Of a DNA stretch of 64,000 nt, positions 17,639 to 26,074 are shown piece after piece. Positions within the stretch are counted from its first letter, which is position 1. Every line of letters starts with the position of its first letter. The notes beneath the pieces were generated by a model. The model made no database searches, had not been told where the DNA came from, and saw only the letters and a program-made list of their open reading frames with translations. Made by a program: the position numbers and the translations under genes. Source of the stretch: UBA6168 sp964442355 (GTDB lineage Bacteria; Bacteroidota; Bacteroidia; Chitinophagales; Saprospiraceae); the NCBI GenBank assembly GCA_964442355.1, contig CAYTZS010000004.1, positions 17,314 through 81,313 on the forward strand, given 5' to 3'.

Positions 17639-19837
17639 TCAAAAACCGATTTGCAATCCCGCGAATAAATACCTCGGCAGCCCCAAGCGGATGCCTTGCG
17701 GGCGATGGGTAACGATATACCGCTTATCCATCAGGTTTTTCACGGAAAAATTCAGGCGGATTTTGGTGTTCGGAATTTTCCAGCCGGTGTTGGCATCAAG
17801 CAGCCAGTAAGCGGGCAGCCTGCCCGTGCGACCATTGGCGGTGGGAGCTACGGTGTTCAGTTCATCCGAAAATTGCTCTGCGACAAATGTTCCGTTCAAT
17901 ACGACAGACCAGCCGAACGGCGCTTCGAAAACGAGCGAGCCATTTGCCAGCCATTCCGGGGAATAAGGCGTGAAGTTACCGTCTATGTTGACCTGCTCGC
18001 CGCCCTGCGTCAGGAAGCGGTCGCCCTCGAAGGTGGATTGGAGCGCTGTGCCGTTCAGGTCAAGTTTCAGGGCATAGCCGCCCAGCCAAGAACTAAAATC
18101 GAGGTTCACGCCCGCTTCGACGCCCTGGTGCTTCGTTTCACCACCATTCACCAACCCAGCGCCTGCACCGCCGGAGGATTGGGAAACAGGAATAATTTGA
18201 TTGGAAAAATCGAGCAGGAAGCCCGTCAACTCGAAGCCGAGCAGTTTGTTCAGCTTGCGGCGCACGCCGAGTTCGTAGTTCCAGCTTTCCTCCGCATCCA
18301 ATTGAATGGCTTCGCCTGTGTTGGTGATGGCGTCTTTCACACGGGGCGGCGCAAAGCCTTTGTGGACGCCTCCGAACACGGTCATGCCTTCGGCAATTTT
18401 GTAGGTGAAACCGCCGCCCGGCAGCAGCCCTACCACGTCGCTTCCTGCGACCACGCTGGTGTCCGTAACAACGCCGTTGAACTTGTTCCGCAAGATGTTC
18501 CGCTCGTAGTCGTAGCGTTCCACGCGAAGCCCAGCGCTCAGGGTCAGTCTGGGCGTGACGGAAAAACGGTTTTGCAGAAAAACGCTGAACGCCTGCCCGG
18601 TGCGGATTTCGTCTTCCACCAAATCGCCGGAGCCCGCGTCGTTTTTTTTCCCGTTGACCCGCTGCTCGAATGCCCGCTCGTACAGAAATCTTGCGCCGAA
18701 ATCCAATTCGTTTTCAATAGAGAACAGGCGGTGGTGATAGTTGAGCCGGGGCTCTACGCCAGCCACCTCGAACTGGCGGTTGCGCCCGCCAGTGCTGTTG
18801 AGCATAAAAACAGCGCCGCCTGCCACGCTGGTGTCGCCCCACACGACGCCGGTTTGGTTGGCGGCGCTCGGGTTTTCGGAGAAATCCTGTCTGCGCCAGT
18901 TGCGCGTGGTGGTGTAGCCGAACACCGAGGTTTTGATTTTCAAATCCTCGGTCAGTCGGTAGTCGTAAAGCAGGCTGGAGGAGTAGCGGCGGATGGTGAG
19001 TTGGTCGTCCGGCGCCATTTTCACAAAATCCTGCCCGCCCCGGTCGTACATGGTCTGGGTCAATCCAAGATAGGTAGCGTCCGATTTTTCGTCGTACACG
19101 CCAATCTTCAGGGCAAGGTCCGATTTTTTACTGGCGGCGAGCCTGATTTTGGCGCTCAGGTCATTGATGTTGAAACCAACATAGCCAACCTGGTCTGCTT
19201 GTTTGTGCAGAAAATTGACAGAATAGCCGACGTTGCCGACGGTCGAACCGTAATTGAGCAGACTGCTGAACATTTCGCCTTGCCCGCCAGTGATTTTCAA
19301 GAAACCGGCAGCAGTTTCCGGCGGGTCAGCGGTGATGTAGTTCAGTACGCCGCCAATGGTTTGCGGGCCGAACAAAATTTGCCCACTGCCTTTCAGCAAC
19401 TCCACGCCGCTCATGCGCTCGATGGCGGGTGTGTAGTATAGTTCCGGCTCGCCGTAGGGGTTGAGGGCGACGGGGATGCCGTCTTCGAGCACCAGTAAGC
19501 TCCGGCTGCGGTCGGAGTCGAGACCCCGCACGGATAGGTTGAGGCGCAGCCCCGCCCCTTCTTCGTCCACGACGTGTACGCCGGGGATTTTGCGCAGGAC
19601 TTCGTTGCCGCTTATTGGGGCGATTTGGGTGATTTTTGCCGAATTGAGGTAAAAAACAGAGCCTGGTATTTTTTGGAAAACGCCGTCCCGCTGACCGACC
19701 ACGCTAATCGCTGGAATTTCAATAATCCGGACGCTGTCAACAATTCCAGCCTGCTGCGAGAAACAGGGCAGCGTCAACAGCAAAGCAACACTGAGGCAGG
19801 AAAGCTGCCAAAGCCCATTCGAAGTATTCAGGTTCAT
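17639..19837 (-). CDS. TonB-dependent outer-membrane receptor (FecA-like)
   Basis: A 732-residue receptor with signal peptide (LPCFSQ), a plug domain (about 45-165: ISVVGQRDGVFQKIPGS, NEVLRKIPGVHVVDEEGAGL, SLLVLEDGIPV and GPQTIGGVLNYIT) and a 22-strand barrel ending AGLQIGF with terminal Phe. The plug resembles FecA-type ferric-citrate receptors, but no N-terminal signalling extension is present. Its location inside a copper island and divergence from an HMA-AraC regulator suggest uptake of a copper or other metal chelate. It may instead be an iron receptor. It is convergent with the ATPase gene (32 bp gap). Confidence 0.92.
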   Translation of the reverse strand: MNLNTSNGLWQLSCLSVALLLTLPCFSQQAGIVDSVRIIEIPAISVVGQRDGVFQKIPGSVFYLNSAKITQIAPISGNEVLRKIPGVHVVDEEGAGLRLNLSVRGLDSDRSRSLLVLEDGIPVALNPYGEPELYYTPAIERMSGVELLKGSGQILFGPQTIGGVLNYITADPPETAAGFLKITGGQGEMFSSLLNYGSTVGNVGYSVNFLHKQADQVGYVGFNINDLSAKIRLAASKKSDLALKIGVYDEKSDATYLGLTQTMYDRGGQDFVKMAPDDQLTIRRYSSSLLYDYRLTEDLKIKTSVFGYTTTRNWRRQDFSENPSAANQTGVVWGDTSVAGGAVFMLNSTGGRNRQFEVAGVEPRLNYHHRLFSIENELDFGARFLYERAFEQRVNGKKNDAGSGDLVEDEIRTGQAFSVFLQNRFSVTPRLTLSAGLRVERYDYERNILRNKFNGVVTDTSVVAGSDVVGLLPGGGFTYKIAEGMTVFGGVHKGFAPPRVKDAITNTGEAIQLDAEESWNYELGVRRKLNKLLGFELTGFLLDFSNQIIPVSQSSGGAGAGLVNGGETKHQGVEAGVNLDFSSWLGGYALKLDLNGTALQSTFEGDRFLTQGGEQVNIDGNFTPYSPEWLANGSLVFEAPFGWSVVLNGTFVAEQFSDELNTVAPTANGRTGRLPAYWLLDANTGWKIPNTKIRLNFSVKNLMDKRYIVTHRPQGIRLGLPRYLFAGLQIGF

Positions 19838-19875
19838 ATTGAAGAAATTTGAAAGCCAAGTTTAACCAGCTGCCG

Positions 19876-19906
19876 CAAAGGTAGATGGGAAGAGATGGGC
19901 GCCCAA
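19876..19906 (-). promoter_or_regulatory. Bacteroidota-type promoter for the TonB receptor
   Basis: On the - strand, TACCTTTG (19876-19883) fits the -7 consensus TAnnTTTG. A TTGG (19903-19906) lies about 19 bases upstream as the -33 element. The predicted transcript start is about 30 bases before the receptor ATG. Confidence 0.6.
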
Positions 19907-20027
19907 TCACCCTTTTCAAGGGGAGGCTTCCAAAATTTATTTGTGCGGATACCTATCATTAGGTAGGTCTATGACCTCATAAGTTAATCGTCCGGTGCGA
20001 TTTTTAGATGCACAGGCAACCCAAATC

Positions 20028-20044
20028 CTGTTCATATTGAACAG
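20028..20044. promoter_or_regulatory. Perfect 17-bp palindrome, candidate operator
   Basis: CTGTTCATATTGAACAG is a perfect inverted repeat with 7-bp arms around TAT, in the divergent intergenic region. A transcription factor site is the simplest explanation. Confidence 0.5.
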
Positions 20045-20171
20045 ATAAATGGCATAGCCAATCAATTCAGTCATGTGGATTAGGCGAGGTATGTTCTGCA
20101 CTCCGCCGCTAGCACCGCTAATTAGGTGCTTATCTATGAAGTTTTGTTACTTGCAATAAATAAAAGTCAGG

Positions 20172-20735
20172 ATGATACTTTTCATCAAAAACATGGTCTG
20201 CGCCCGTTGCGAGCGCATGGTTCAGCGGCTACTGGCGGAGGTTGGGTTGGCGGCGAAAACCGTGCGACTCGGCGAAGCGGACATCGAGGGCGAACCGACC
20301 CCGTCGCAGTTGGAGGCGCTGCGGGCTGCCCTGCAAACGGAGGGCTTGGAACTGCTCGACGACCGCACGAGCCGCCTTGTGGGGCAGGTGAAGAACCTCG
20401 TCGTACAGGAAATACACCATGAGCCACAGAAGCCGGAAACGATGAACTTTTCCGACTTCCTGTCCAAGAAGGCGGGCTACGACTACTCGCACCTGAGCAG
20501 GCTGTTCTCGTCGGTGGAAGGGGTGACGATTGAGAAGTTCATCATCGCCCAGAAGATAGAGCGAGTGAAGGAACTGTTGGTGTACGACGAGCTGACGATG
20601 GGCGAAATCGCTTGGCGCTTGGGCTACAGCAGTTCGCAGCACCTGTCGAACCAGTTCAGGCAGGTGACAGGCATGACGCCGACGCAGTTCAAGGGCCATC
20701 ATGGGCAGGGGCGGAGAAGGTTGGATGAGCTATAG
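20172..20735 (+). CDS. AraC-family regulator with N-terminal HMA-like metal-binding domain
   Basis: A 187-residue protein. Residues 1-70 resemble an HMA fold with the metal pair Cys10/Cys13 in NMVCARCERMV. Residues 85-180 are an AraC-type DNA-binding domain with two helix-turn-helix units (YDYSHLSRLFSSVEGVTIEKF; GEIAWRLGYSSSQHLSNQFRQVTGMTPTQFK). Fusion of an HMA-like sensor to an AraC domain points to copper or another soft metal as the signal, though metal sensing by this protein is inference. It is divergent from the TonB receptor and precedes HMA-MauE and the CusA operon, all plausible targets. Confidence 0.88.
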   Translation: MILFIKNMVCARCERMVQRLLAEVGLAAKTVRLGEADIEGEPTPSQLEALRAALQTEGLELLDDRTSRLVGQVKNLVVQEIHHEPQKPETMNFSDFLSKKAGYDYSHLSRLFSSVEGVTIEKFIIAQKIERVKELLVYDELTMGEIAWRLGYSSSQHLSNQFRQVTGMTPTQFKGHHGQGRRRLDEL

Positions 20736-20818
20736 CCCAAAATCCTGTACCCAATTTCCAGAATTCTGTAACGCTTTTGCTCGCCGCTGCCCGGAACTTT
20801 GCCCTAAAAAAATCACCA

Positions 20819-21574
20819 ATGATGACACATGAATTTTCCGTGACCGGAATGACCTGCGGCGGCTGCACAGCTACCGTCAAAAAAGCCCTTGAAAAAGTAC
20901 CGGGCATCACCGCCGCCCGCGTAACCCAAGCCCCACCGATTGCCGTCCTCGACATGGAGCGGCACGTCGGCTTGGGCGAACTGAAGGCGGCGCTGAAAGA
21001 CCACCCCAAGTACCAAATCGGCGAAGCACCTGTGAAAGCACAGGCCCATGCCCCGAAGCCTGCGCCCGCAACGGCTGAGGTGGAGGAAAAGCAGTCGTTC
21101 TTGAAAACCTACAAGCCGATTTTGCTGGTATTCGGCTATATCGTCGGCGTGACGCTGCTGGTCGAATTTGCCGCCGACAGCTTTGACGGGATGCGATGGA
21201 TGCGGCATTTTATGGCGGGCTTCTTCCTCGTTTTTTCGTTTTTCAAGCTGCTCGACGTACCGGCCTTCGCCATGTCGTACAGCAGCTACGACCTCGTGGC
21301 AAGGCGTTGGCTTGGCTGGGGATACGTTTACCCATTTGTGGAATTGGCTTTCGGGATTTTGTTCCTGACCAATATCCAGCCCGTTTTCACGAATGCCGCT
21401 GCCTTTGTTGTCATGGGCGTCAGCACATTGGGGGTCATCCAAAGCCTGTTGGCGAAGCGCAAGTTCCAATGCGCCTGCCTCGGTGCGGTGTTCAACCTGC
21501 CCATGTCCACGATTACGCTGGTGGAGGACTTGCTGATGGTAGGGATGTCGGGGGCGATGTTGTTCATGCTGTAA
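20819..21574 (+). CDS. HMA domain fused to MauE/DoxX-like four-helix membrane protein
   Basis: A 251-residue protein. Residues 3-70 form an HMA domain with Cys13/Cys16 (GMTCGGCTATV). A Pro/Ala linker (about 72-88) leads to four TM helices (about 100-250) of the MauE/DoxX type, with Cys pair QCACLG near residue 219. MauE-like proteins supply reducing power or help disulfide handling in the periplasm. The combination suggests copper delivery or redox handling across the inner membrane. The frame opens at 20777 but ATG 20819 starts the HMA domain; ATG 20822 is equally possible. It ends 92 bp before cusA. Confidence 0.82.
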   Translation: MMTHEFSVTGMTCGGCTATVKKALEKVPGITAARVTQAPPIAVLDMERHVGLGELKAALKDHPKYQIGEAPVKAQAHAPKPAPATAEVEEKQSFLKTYKPILLVFGYIVGVTLLVEFAADSFDGMRWMRHFMAGFFLVFSFFKLLDVPAFAMSYSSYDLVARRWLGWGYVYPFVELAFGILFLTNIQPVFTNAAAFVVMGVSTLGVIQSLLAKRKFQCACLGAVFNLPMSTITLVEDLLMVGMSGAMLFML

Positions 21575-21666
21575 AATCATTGAATTGAAAGCTATATTCA
21601 CCCTGCTAAAAAAACTTTTCAAGGCGGTTTTCCTCAAAAAATGCTGCCGCTGAAAACAAAATACTT

Positions 21667-24600
21667 ATGGTAGAAAAACTCGTCCAAATTTCCCTTCGCA
21701 ACCGGCTGCTCGTGCTGATGGCGGCGGCTGGCTTGTTCGCATGGGGCATCTTCTCCGTGCGCAACAACCCGATTGATGCCATCCCGGATTTGTCGGAAAA
21801 CCAGGTCATCGTCTTCACCGAATGGATGGGGCGCAGCCCGCAGCTCATCGAAGACCAGGTGACCTACCCACTGGTGTCCAATTTGCAGGGCATTCCGAAG
21901 GTGAAAAACATCCGGGGCAGTTCCATGTTCGGGATGAGCTTCGTCTATGTCATTTTCGAGGACAACACGGACATCTACTGGGCAAGGACGAGGGTGCTGG
22001 AACGCCTCAACTTCGCCCAGCGCCTGCTGCCCGAAGGTGCAACGCCCAGCCTCGGACCGGACGGCACGGGCGTTGGCCATATCTTCTGGTACCACCTCGA
22101 TGCCCCCGGCATGGACTTGGGCGAGCAACGGGCCTTGCAGGACTGGTACGTCAAATTCGCCCTGCAAACCGTGCCGGGCGTCAGCGAGGTGGCATCGTTC
22201 GGCGGCTTTGGAAAGCAGTACCAAGTGAACATTGACCCCTATAAACTGAACTACTACAACGTCCCACTCATGGACGTGCTGAACGCCATCCGCAGCAACA
22301 ACAATGATGTGGGCGGTCGCAAGTTCGAAATGTCCGACATGGCGTACATCGTGCGGGGCTTGGGTTATTTGAAAAAAACGGAGGACATCGAGAACATCCC
22401 GGTCGGCAATTACGGCAGCGTGCCTGTGCGGGTGCGGGACGTAGCGAACGTGCAGATGGGCGGCGACCTGCGCCTCGGCATCTTCGACATGGACGGCAAA
22501 GGCGAGGTGGTCGGTGGCATCGTAGTCATGCGCTACGGCGAGAACGCCGACAACGTCATCAAAGCGGTGAAGAAAAAAATGGCGGAGGTCGAAAAAGGCT
22601 TGCCGCCCAATGTAAAGTTCAAGGTCAGCTACGACCGCAGCGAACTCATCGAAGCCGCCATCGAATCGGTGAAGGGGACGCTGACGGAGGAGATGATTGC
22701 CGTGTCCATCGTGGTGCTGCTGTTCCTGTTCCATTGGCGTAGTGCCTTGATAATCTTGATACAACTGCCCATTTCGGTAGCCGTCGGCTTCATCTTGCTC
22801 GAAGCCTTTGGGCTTTCCTCCAACATCATGTCGCTGACGGGCATCGCCCTTGCCATCGGGGTGGTGGTGGACGACGGCATCGTGATGGTCGAAAATGCGT
22901 ACCGACACTTGGCGGAGGCGACGTGGGCAAAAACCTTTGCAGAGCGCCTAACCGTCATCGAAAAAGCCTGCAAGCAGGTAGGGCCCGGCGTGTTTTTTTC
23001 CACCATCGTGACCATCGCCTCGTTCCTGCCGGTCTTTTTGCTGACGGGCATGGAAGGCAAACTGTTCTCCCCGTTGGCTTGGACGAAGACCTTCATCCTG
23101 CTGGTGGATGCCTTCCTCGCCATCACGCTGACGCCCGTGCTGATTGCCCTGATTTTGAAAGGGAAACTGAAGCCGGAGAGCGCCAACCCCATCACCCGTT
23201 TTCTGGAAAAACTGTACACGCCCGTACTGAAACTTTGTTTGCGCTGGCGCAAAACGACGCTTGCCGTGATGCTTATCGCCCTAGCGGTCAGCGTCCCGAT
23301 GATGATGCGCTTGGGTACGGAGTTCATGCCGCCGCTCGACGAAGGCTCGCTGCTGTTCATGCCCGTGACGCTGCCCGACGTGTCCAATTCGGAGGTCAAG
23401 CGGCTTTTGCAGGTACAGGACAAGCTCATCGCCTCCGTGCCGGAGGTGAGCCATGTGCTCGGAAAGGCGGGTCGGGCGAACACTGCGACAGACAACTCGC
23501 CCATCAGCATGATTGAGACCATCATTTTGCTGAAGCCCAAAAACGAGTGGCGGGCGGGCCTGTCCAAAAACGACATCATCAACGAGCTGAACGGCAAGCT
23601 GCAAATCCCCGGCGTGGTCAACGGCTGGACGCAGCCCATCATCAACCGAATCAACATGCTTTCGACGGGCATCCGCACCGACGTGGGCTTGAAGGTTTAC
23701 GGACAAAACCTCGACACGATTTACTCCGTCGCGCAGGTGCTGAAAAAGGAACTCGAAGGCATTGAGGGCGTGAAAGACCTCTACGTGGAACCCATCACGG
23801 GCGGCAAGTACATTGACATCGTGGTAAAACGGGAGGAAATCGGGCGCTACGGCCTGAGCGTGGACGACGTGAACATGCTGGTCGAAAGCGCGCTCGGCGG
23901 CATGGTGCTGACCACTACCGTCGAGGGGCGGCAGCGCTTCACGGTCAATGCCCGCTTCGCCCAAGACTTTAGAAACAACCTCGACGCCCTGCGCCGCCTG
24001 CAAGTGCAGACCGCCCGCTACGGCCCCATCCCGCTCGAAGCGGTAGCCGACGTGCGGATAAGCGAAGGTCCGCCGATGATAAATTCAGAAAACGCCATGC
24101 TGCGGGGTACGGTACTGTTCAACGTGCGGGAACGTGACCTCGGTGGCACGGTGCAAGAAGCGCAGCAAAAATTGGACGCCGCCGTGAAGCAATTGCCGAA
24201 AGGCTATTACATTGAATGGAGCGGGCAGTGGGAAAACCAAATCCGGGCGAGCCAGACGCTGAAGCTCATCCTTCCCATCGTGCTGCTCATTATCTTTTTT
24301 GTGCTGTACATGACCTACCACTCTGTCAAGGAGGCGCTCATCACGATGATAACCGTGCCTTTTGCGCTTATTGGTGGGGTTTATATGGTTTATTTTTATG
24401 GGGCAAACCTGTCGGTAGCGGTGGCGGTGGGCTTCATCGCCCTGTTCGGCATGGCCATCGAAACGGCGATGCTGATGACCATTTACCTCAACGAAGCCAT
24501 GCAACGGCTCGTGGAGGAGAAAGGAAATACCCGTGAGTCCATCACCAATGCCGACATCCGGGATTGGGTCATCTGGGGGGCAGCCAAGCGCCTCCGACCC

Positions 24601-24822
24601 AAATTGATGACGGTTTCAGTGTCGCTTTTCGGTCTCATCCCCATCCTTTGGGCGACGGGTGTCGGCAGCGACATGATGTTGCCCATCACGATTCCGCTCA
24701 TCGGCGGTACGATTTCATCCACCATCTATGTGCTGCTTGTCACGCCCGTTGTTTTTGAAATGACGAAGGAGCGGGAATTGCGGCGGCAGGGAAAAATTGA
24801 AGTGTATGATGTGCAGGAGTAA
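21667..24822 (+). CDS. cusA: CusA-type heavy-metal RND efflux pump
   Basis: A 1051-residue inner-membrane pump of the HME-RND family with 12 TM helices and two large periplasmic loops. The TM4 motif is AIGVVVDDGIVMVEN (396-410), of the AIG-type found in pumps for monovalent Cu/Ag rather than the DFG-type of Zn/Co/Cd pumps. The first periplasmic domain opens with PIDAIPDLSENQVIVFTEW as in CusA. It is followed by TolC (17-bp overlap) and two CusB-type adaptors carrying Cys-Met metal-binding modules, so a complete Cus system is present. Substrate Cu+/Ag+ is inferred from these features. Confidence 0.93.
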   Translation: MVEKLVQISLRNRLLVLMAAAGLFAWGIFSVRNNPIDAIPDLSENQVIVFTEWMGRSPQLIEDQVTYPLVSNLQGIPKVKNIRGSSMFGMSFVYVIFEDNTDIYWARTRVLERLNFAQRLLPEGATPSLGPDGTGVGHIFWYHLDAPGMDLGEQRALQDWYVKFALQTVPGVSEVASFGGFGKQYQVNIDPYKLNYYNVPLMDVLNAIRSNNNDVGGRKFEMSDMAYIVRGLGYLKKTEDIENIPVGNYGSVPVRVRDVANVQMGGDLRLGIFDMDGKGEVVGGIVVMRYGENADNVIKAVKKKMAEVEKGLPPNVKFKVSYDRSELIEAAIESVKGTLTEEMIAVSIVVLLFLFHWRSALIILIQLPISVAVGFILLEAFGLSSNIMSLTGIALAIGVVVDDGIVMVENAYRHLAEATWAKTFAERLTVIEKACKQVGPGVFFSTIVTIASFLPVFLLTGMEGKLFSPLAWTKTFILLVDAFLAITLTPVLIALILKGKLKPESANPITRFLEKLYTPVLKLCLRWRKTTLAVMLIALAVSVPMMMRLGTEFMPPLDEGSLLFMPVTLPDVSNSEVKRLLQVQDKLIASVPEVSHVLGKAGRANTATDNSPISMIETIILLKPKNEWRAGLSKNDIINELNGKLQIPGVVNGWTQPIINRINMLSTGIRTDVGLKVYGQNLDTIYSVAQVLKKELEGIEGVKDLYVEPITGGKYIDIVVKREEIGRYGLSVDDVNMLVESALGGMVLTTTVEGRQRFTVNARFAQDFRNNLDALRRLQVQTARYGPIPLEAVADVRISEGPPMINSENAMLRGTVLFNVRERDLGGTVQEAQQKLDAAVKQLPKGYYIEWSGQWENQIRASQTLKLILPIVLLIIFFVLYMTYHSVKEALITMITVPFALIGGVYMVYFYGANLSVAVAVGFIALFGMAIETAMLMTIYLNEAMQRLVEEKGNTRESITNADIRDWVIWGAAKRLRPKLMTVSVSLFGLIPILWATGVGSDMMLPITIPLIGGTISSTIYVLLVTPVVFEMTKERELRRQGKIEVYDVQE

Positions 24823-26074
24823 TTTTTTGAGGATAAAAATTGGAGTGGTGGCAGTGGGCTTTTTGTTCCAAAAAAGCCCTGCACAACAGTTGCTCCCGCT
24901 CGACACGATCCTGAACCGCATCGAGCGTGGCCACCCCGCCCTGAAAGCCCCCGATGCCCGCATCCAGGAACTCGACACCTATGCCAAGGGAACGGTGACG
25001 CTGCCTCCGCCCCGAGTCAGCAGCGGCTTATGGATGACGCCCTACAACCCGAAAAGGTGGAGCCAAAGCGGTGCGCATGGCGATGGCATGGGCAGCTTCA
25101 TGGTATCGGGCGAGCAGATGCTGCCCAACCGCAAAATGCAGGAAGCTGAGGGGCGCTACATGGCGTCCATGTCGGCGATGCAGGGGGCAGAAAAGGGCGT
25201 GATGCGGAACATGCTGTTTGCCGAAGCAAAAAGCGCCTACTTCAACTGGCTGGTGCTGAAACGCAAAACCGCCGTGCTGGACGAGAGCAAGAACCTTCTC
25301 CGCCTGATGATTGAGAGTGCCAAGCAGCGCTACCAGTTCAACCGGGAAAAGCTCGGCAGCATCTACAAGGCCGAAGCGGAACTCGCCGACCTCGACCGGA
25401 TGCAGGCGATGTACGCCGGGGAAATCCGGCAGCAGAAGACAATGCTCGAAGCCTTGATGCAGTTCCCACAGGAGGTAGATTTCGACGTGGACACCATCTG
25501 GCAAATGCCAACGCTGCCCAGTTTGCCCGACACCGCCCTCGTCGCTGCCCGCAGCGACATTCGGGTAGTGGAAGCCAACCTGCGTACTGCCCGGCTCGAA
25601 CAGGAGTTCAACCGTTCCAAGCTAAAGCCGGAGTTTGGCGTCCGCTACGACCACATGTTTGCATTTGGCGGGCAGCCGTGGCAGTTCTCGCTCATGGGCA
25701 TGATGACCGTGCCAATTGCGCCTTGGGCGAACAAAGACATCAAGACCCGCATCGAGGGCATTGACTTCCGGCTGGCAGCGTTTGAGTGGGAAAAAGCCGC
25801 CATTGCCAACGCCGTGCGGGGCGCAGCAGCCGACCGCCTCGTGATGATGCAAACCCTGCAAAACCAAATCGAACGTTATGAAAACGACATCGTGCCCAAC
25901 CAGCGCAAGCGTTTCCAAAGCACCCTGCTCGCCTACGAGCAGAACACCGACGAACTGTTCATGGCACTCGATGCCTGGCTCGAACTGAAAATGAGCCGCC
26001 TTGCGCAACTCGACCTTCTCCAACAACTGCTTCAAGCCAAAAACGCTTATGAAAAAGAACTGGAAATACGGTAA
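24806..26074 (+). CDS. TolC-family outer-membrane efflux protein of Cus system
   Basis: A 422-residue protein with a short signal peptide (VVAVGFLFQKSPAQ) followed by two TolC repeats rich in long helices and the middle beta-strand region (FNRSKLKPEFGVRYDHMF). It forms the trimeric outer-membrane channel for the pump encoded upstream. The start overlaps the end of cusA by 17 bp; ATG 24809 and an upstream TTG are alternatives. It overlaps the adaptor gene by 26 bp, so the genes are translationally coupled. Confidence 0.88.
   Translation: MMCRSNFLRIKIGVVAVGFLFQKSPAQQLLPLDTILNRIERGHPALKAPDARIQELDTYAKGTVTLPPPRVSSGLWMTPYNPKRWSQSGAHGDGMGSFMVSGEQMLPNRKMQEAEGRYMASMSAMQGAEKGVMRNMLFAEAKSAYFNWLVLKRKTAVLDESKNLLRLMIESAKQRYQFNREKLGSIYKAEAELADLDRMQAMYAGEIRQQKTMLEALMQFPQEVDFDVDTIWQMPTLPSLPDTALVAARSDIRVVEANLRTARLEQEFNRSKLKPEFGVRYDHMFAFGGQPWQFSLMGMMTVPIAPWANKDIKTRIEGIDFRLAAFEWEKAAIANAVRGAAADRLVMMQTLQNQIERYENDIVPNQRKRFQSTLLAYEQNTDELFMALDAWLELKMSRLAQLDLLQQLLQAKNAYEKELEIR

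Larger units (their letters stand above)
19838..20171. promoter_or_regulatory. Divergent control region between TonB receptor and HMA-AraC regulator
   Basis: This 334-bp region is more AT-rich than its surroundings and holds no convincing gene. It contains the receptor promoter, a 5-bp-arm inverted repeat ACCTATCATTAGGT (19951-19964), a perfect 17-bp palindrome (20028-20044) and GCACC-N8-GGTGC near 20116. These are candidate operator sites for the adjacent regulator. Confidence 0.55.

Noticed and set aside
17696..19441. Long + strand open frame (581 codons) antisense to the TonB receptor
   Set aside because: The - strand frame has a clear signal peptide, plug and barrel. The antisense frame is a GC-rich shadow with no recognisable domain.
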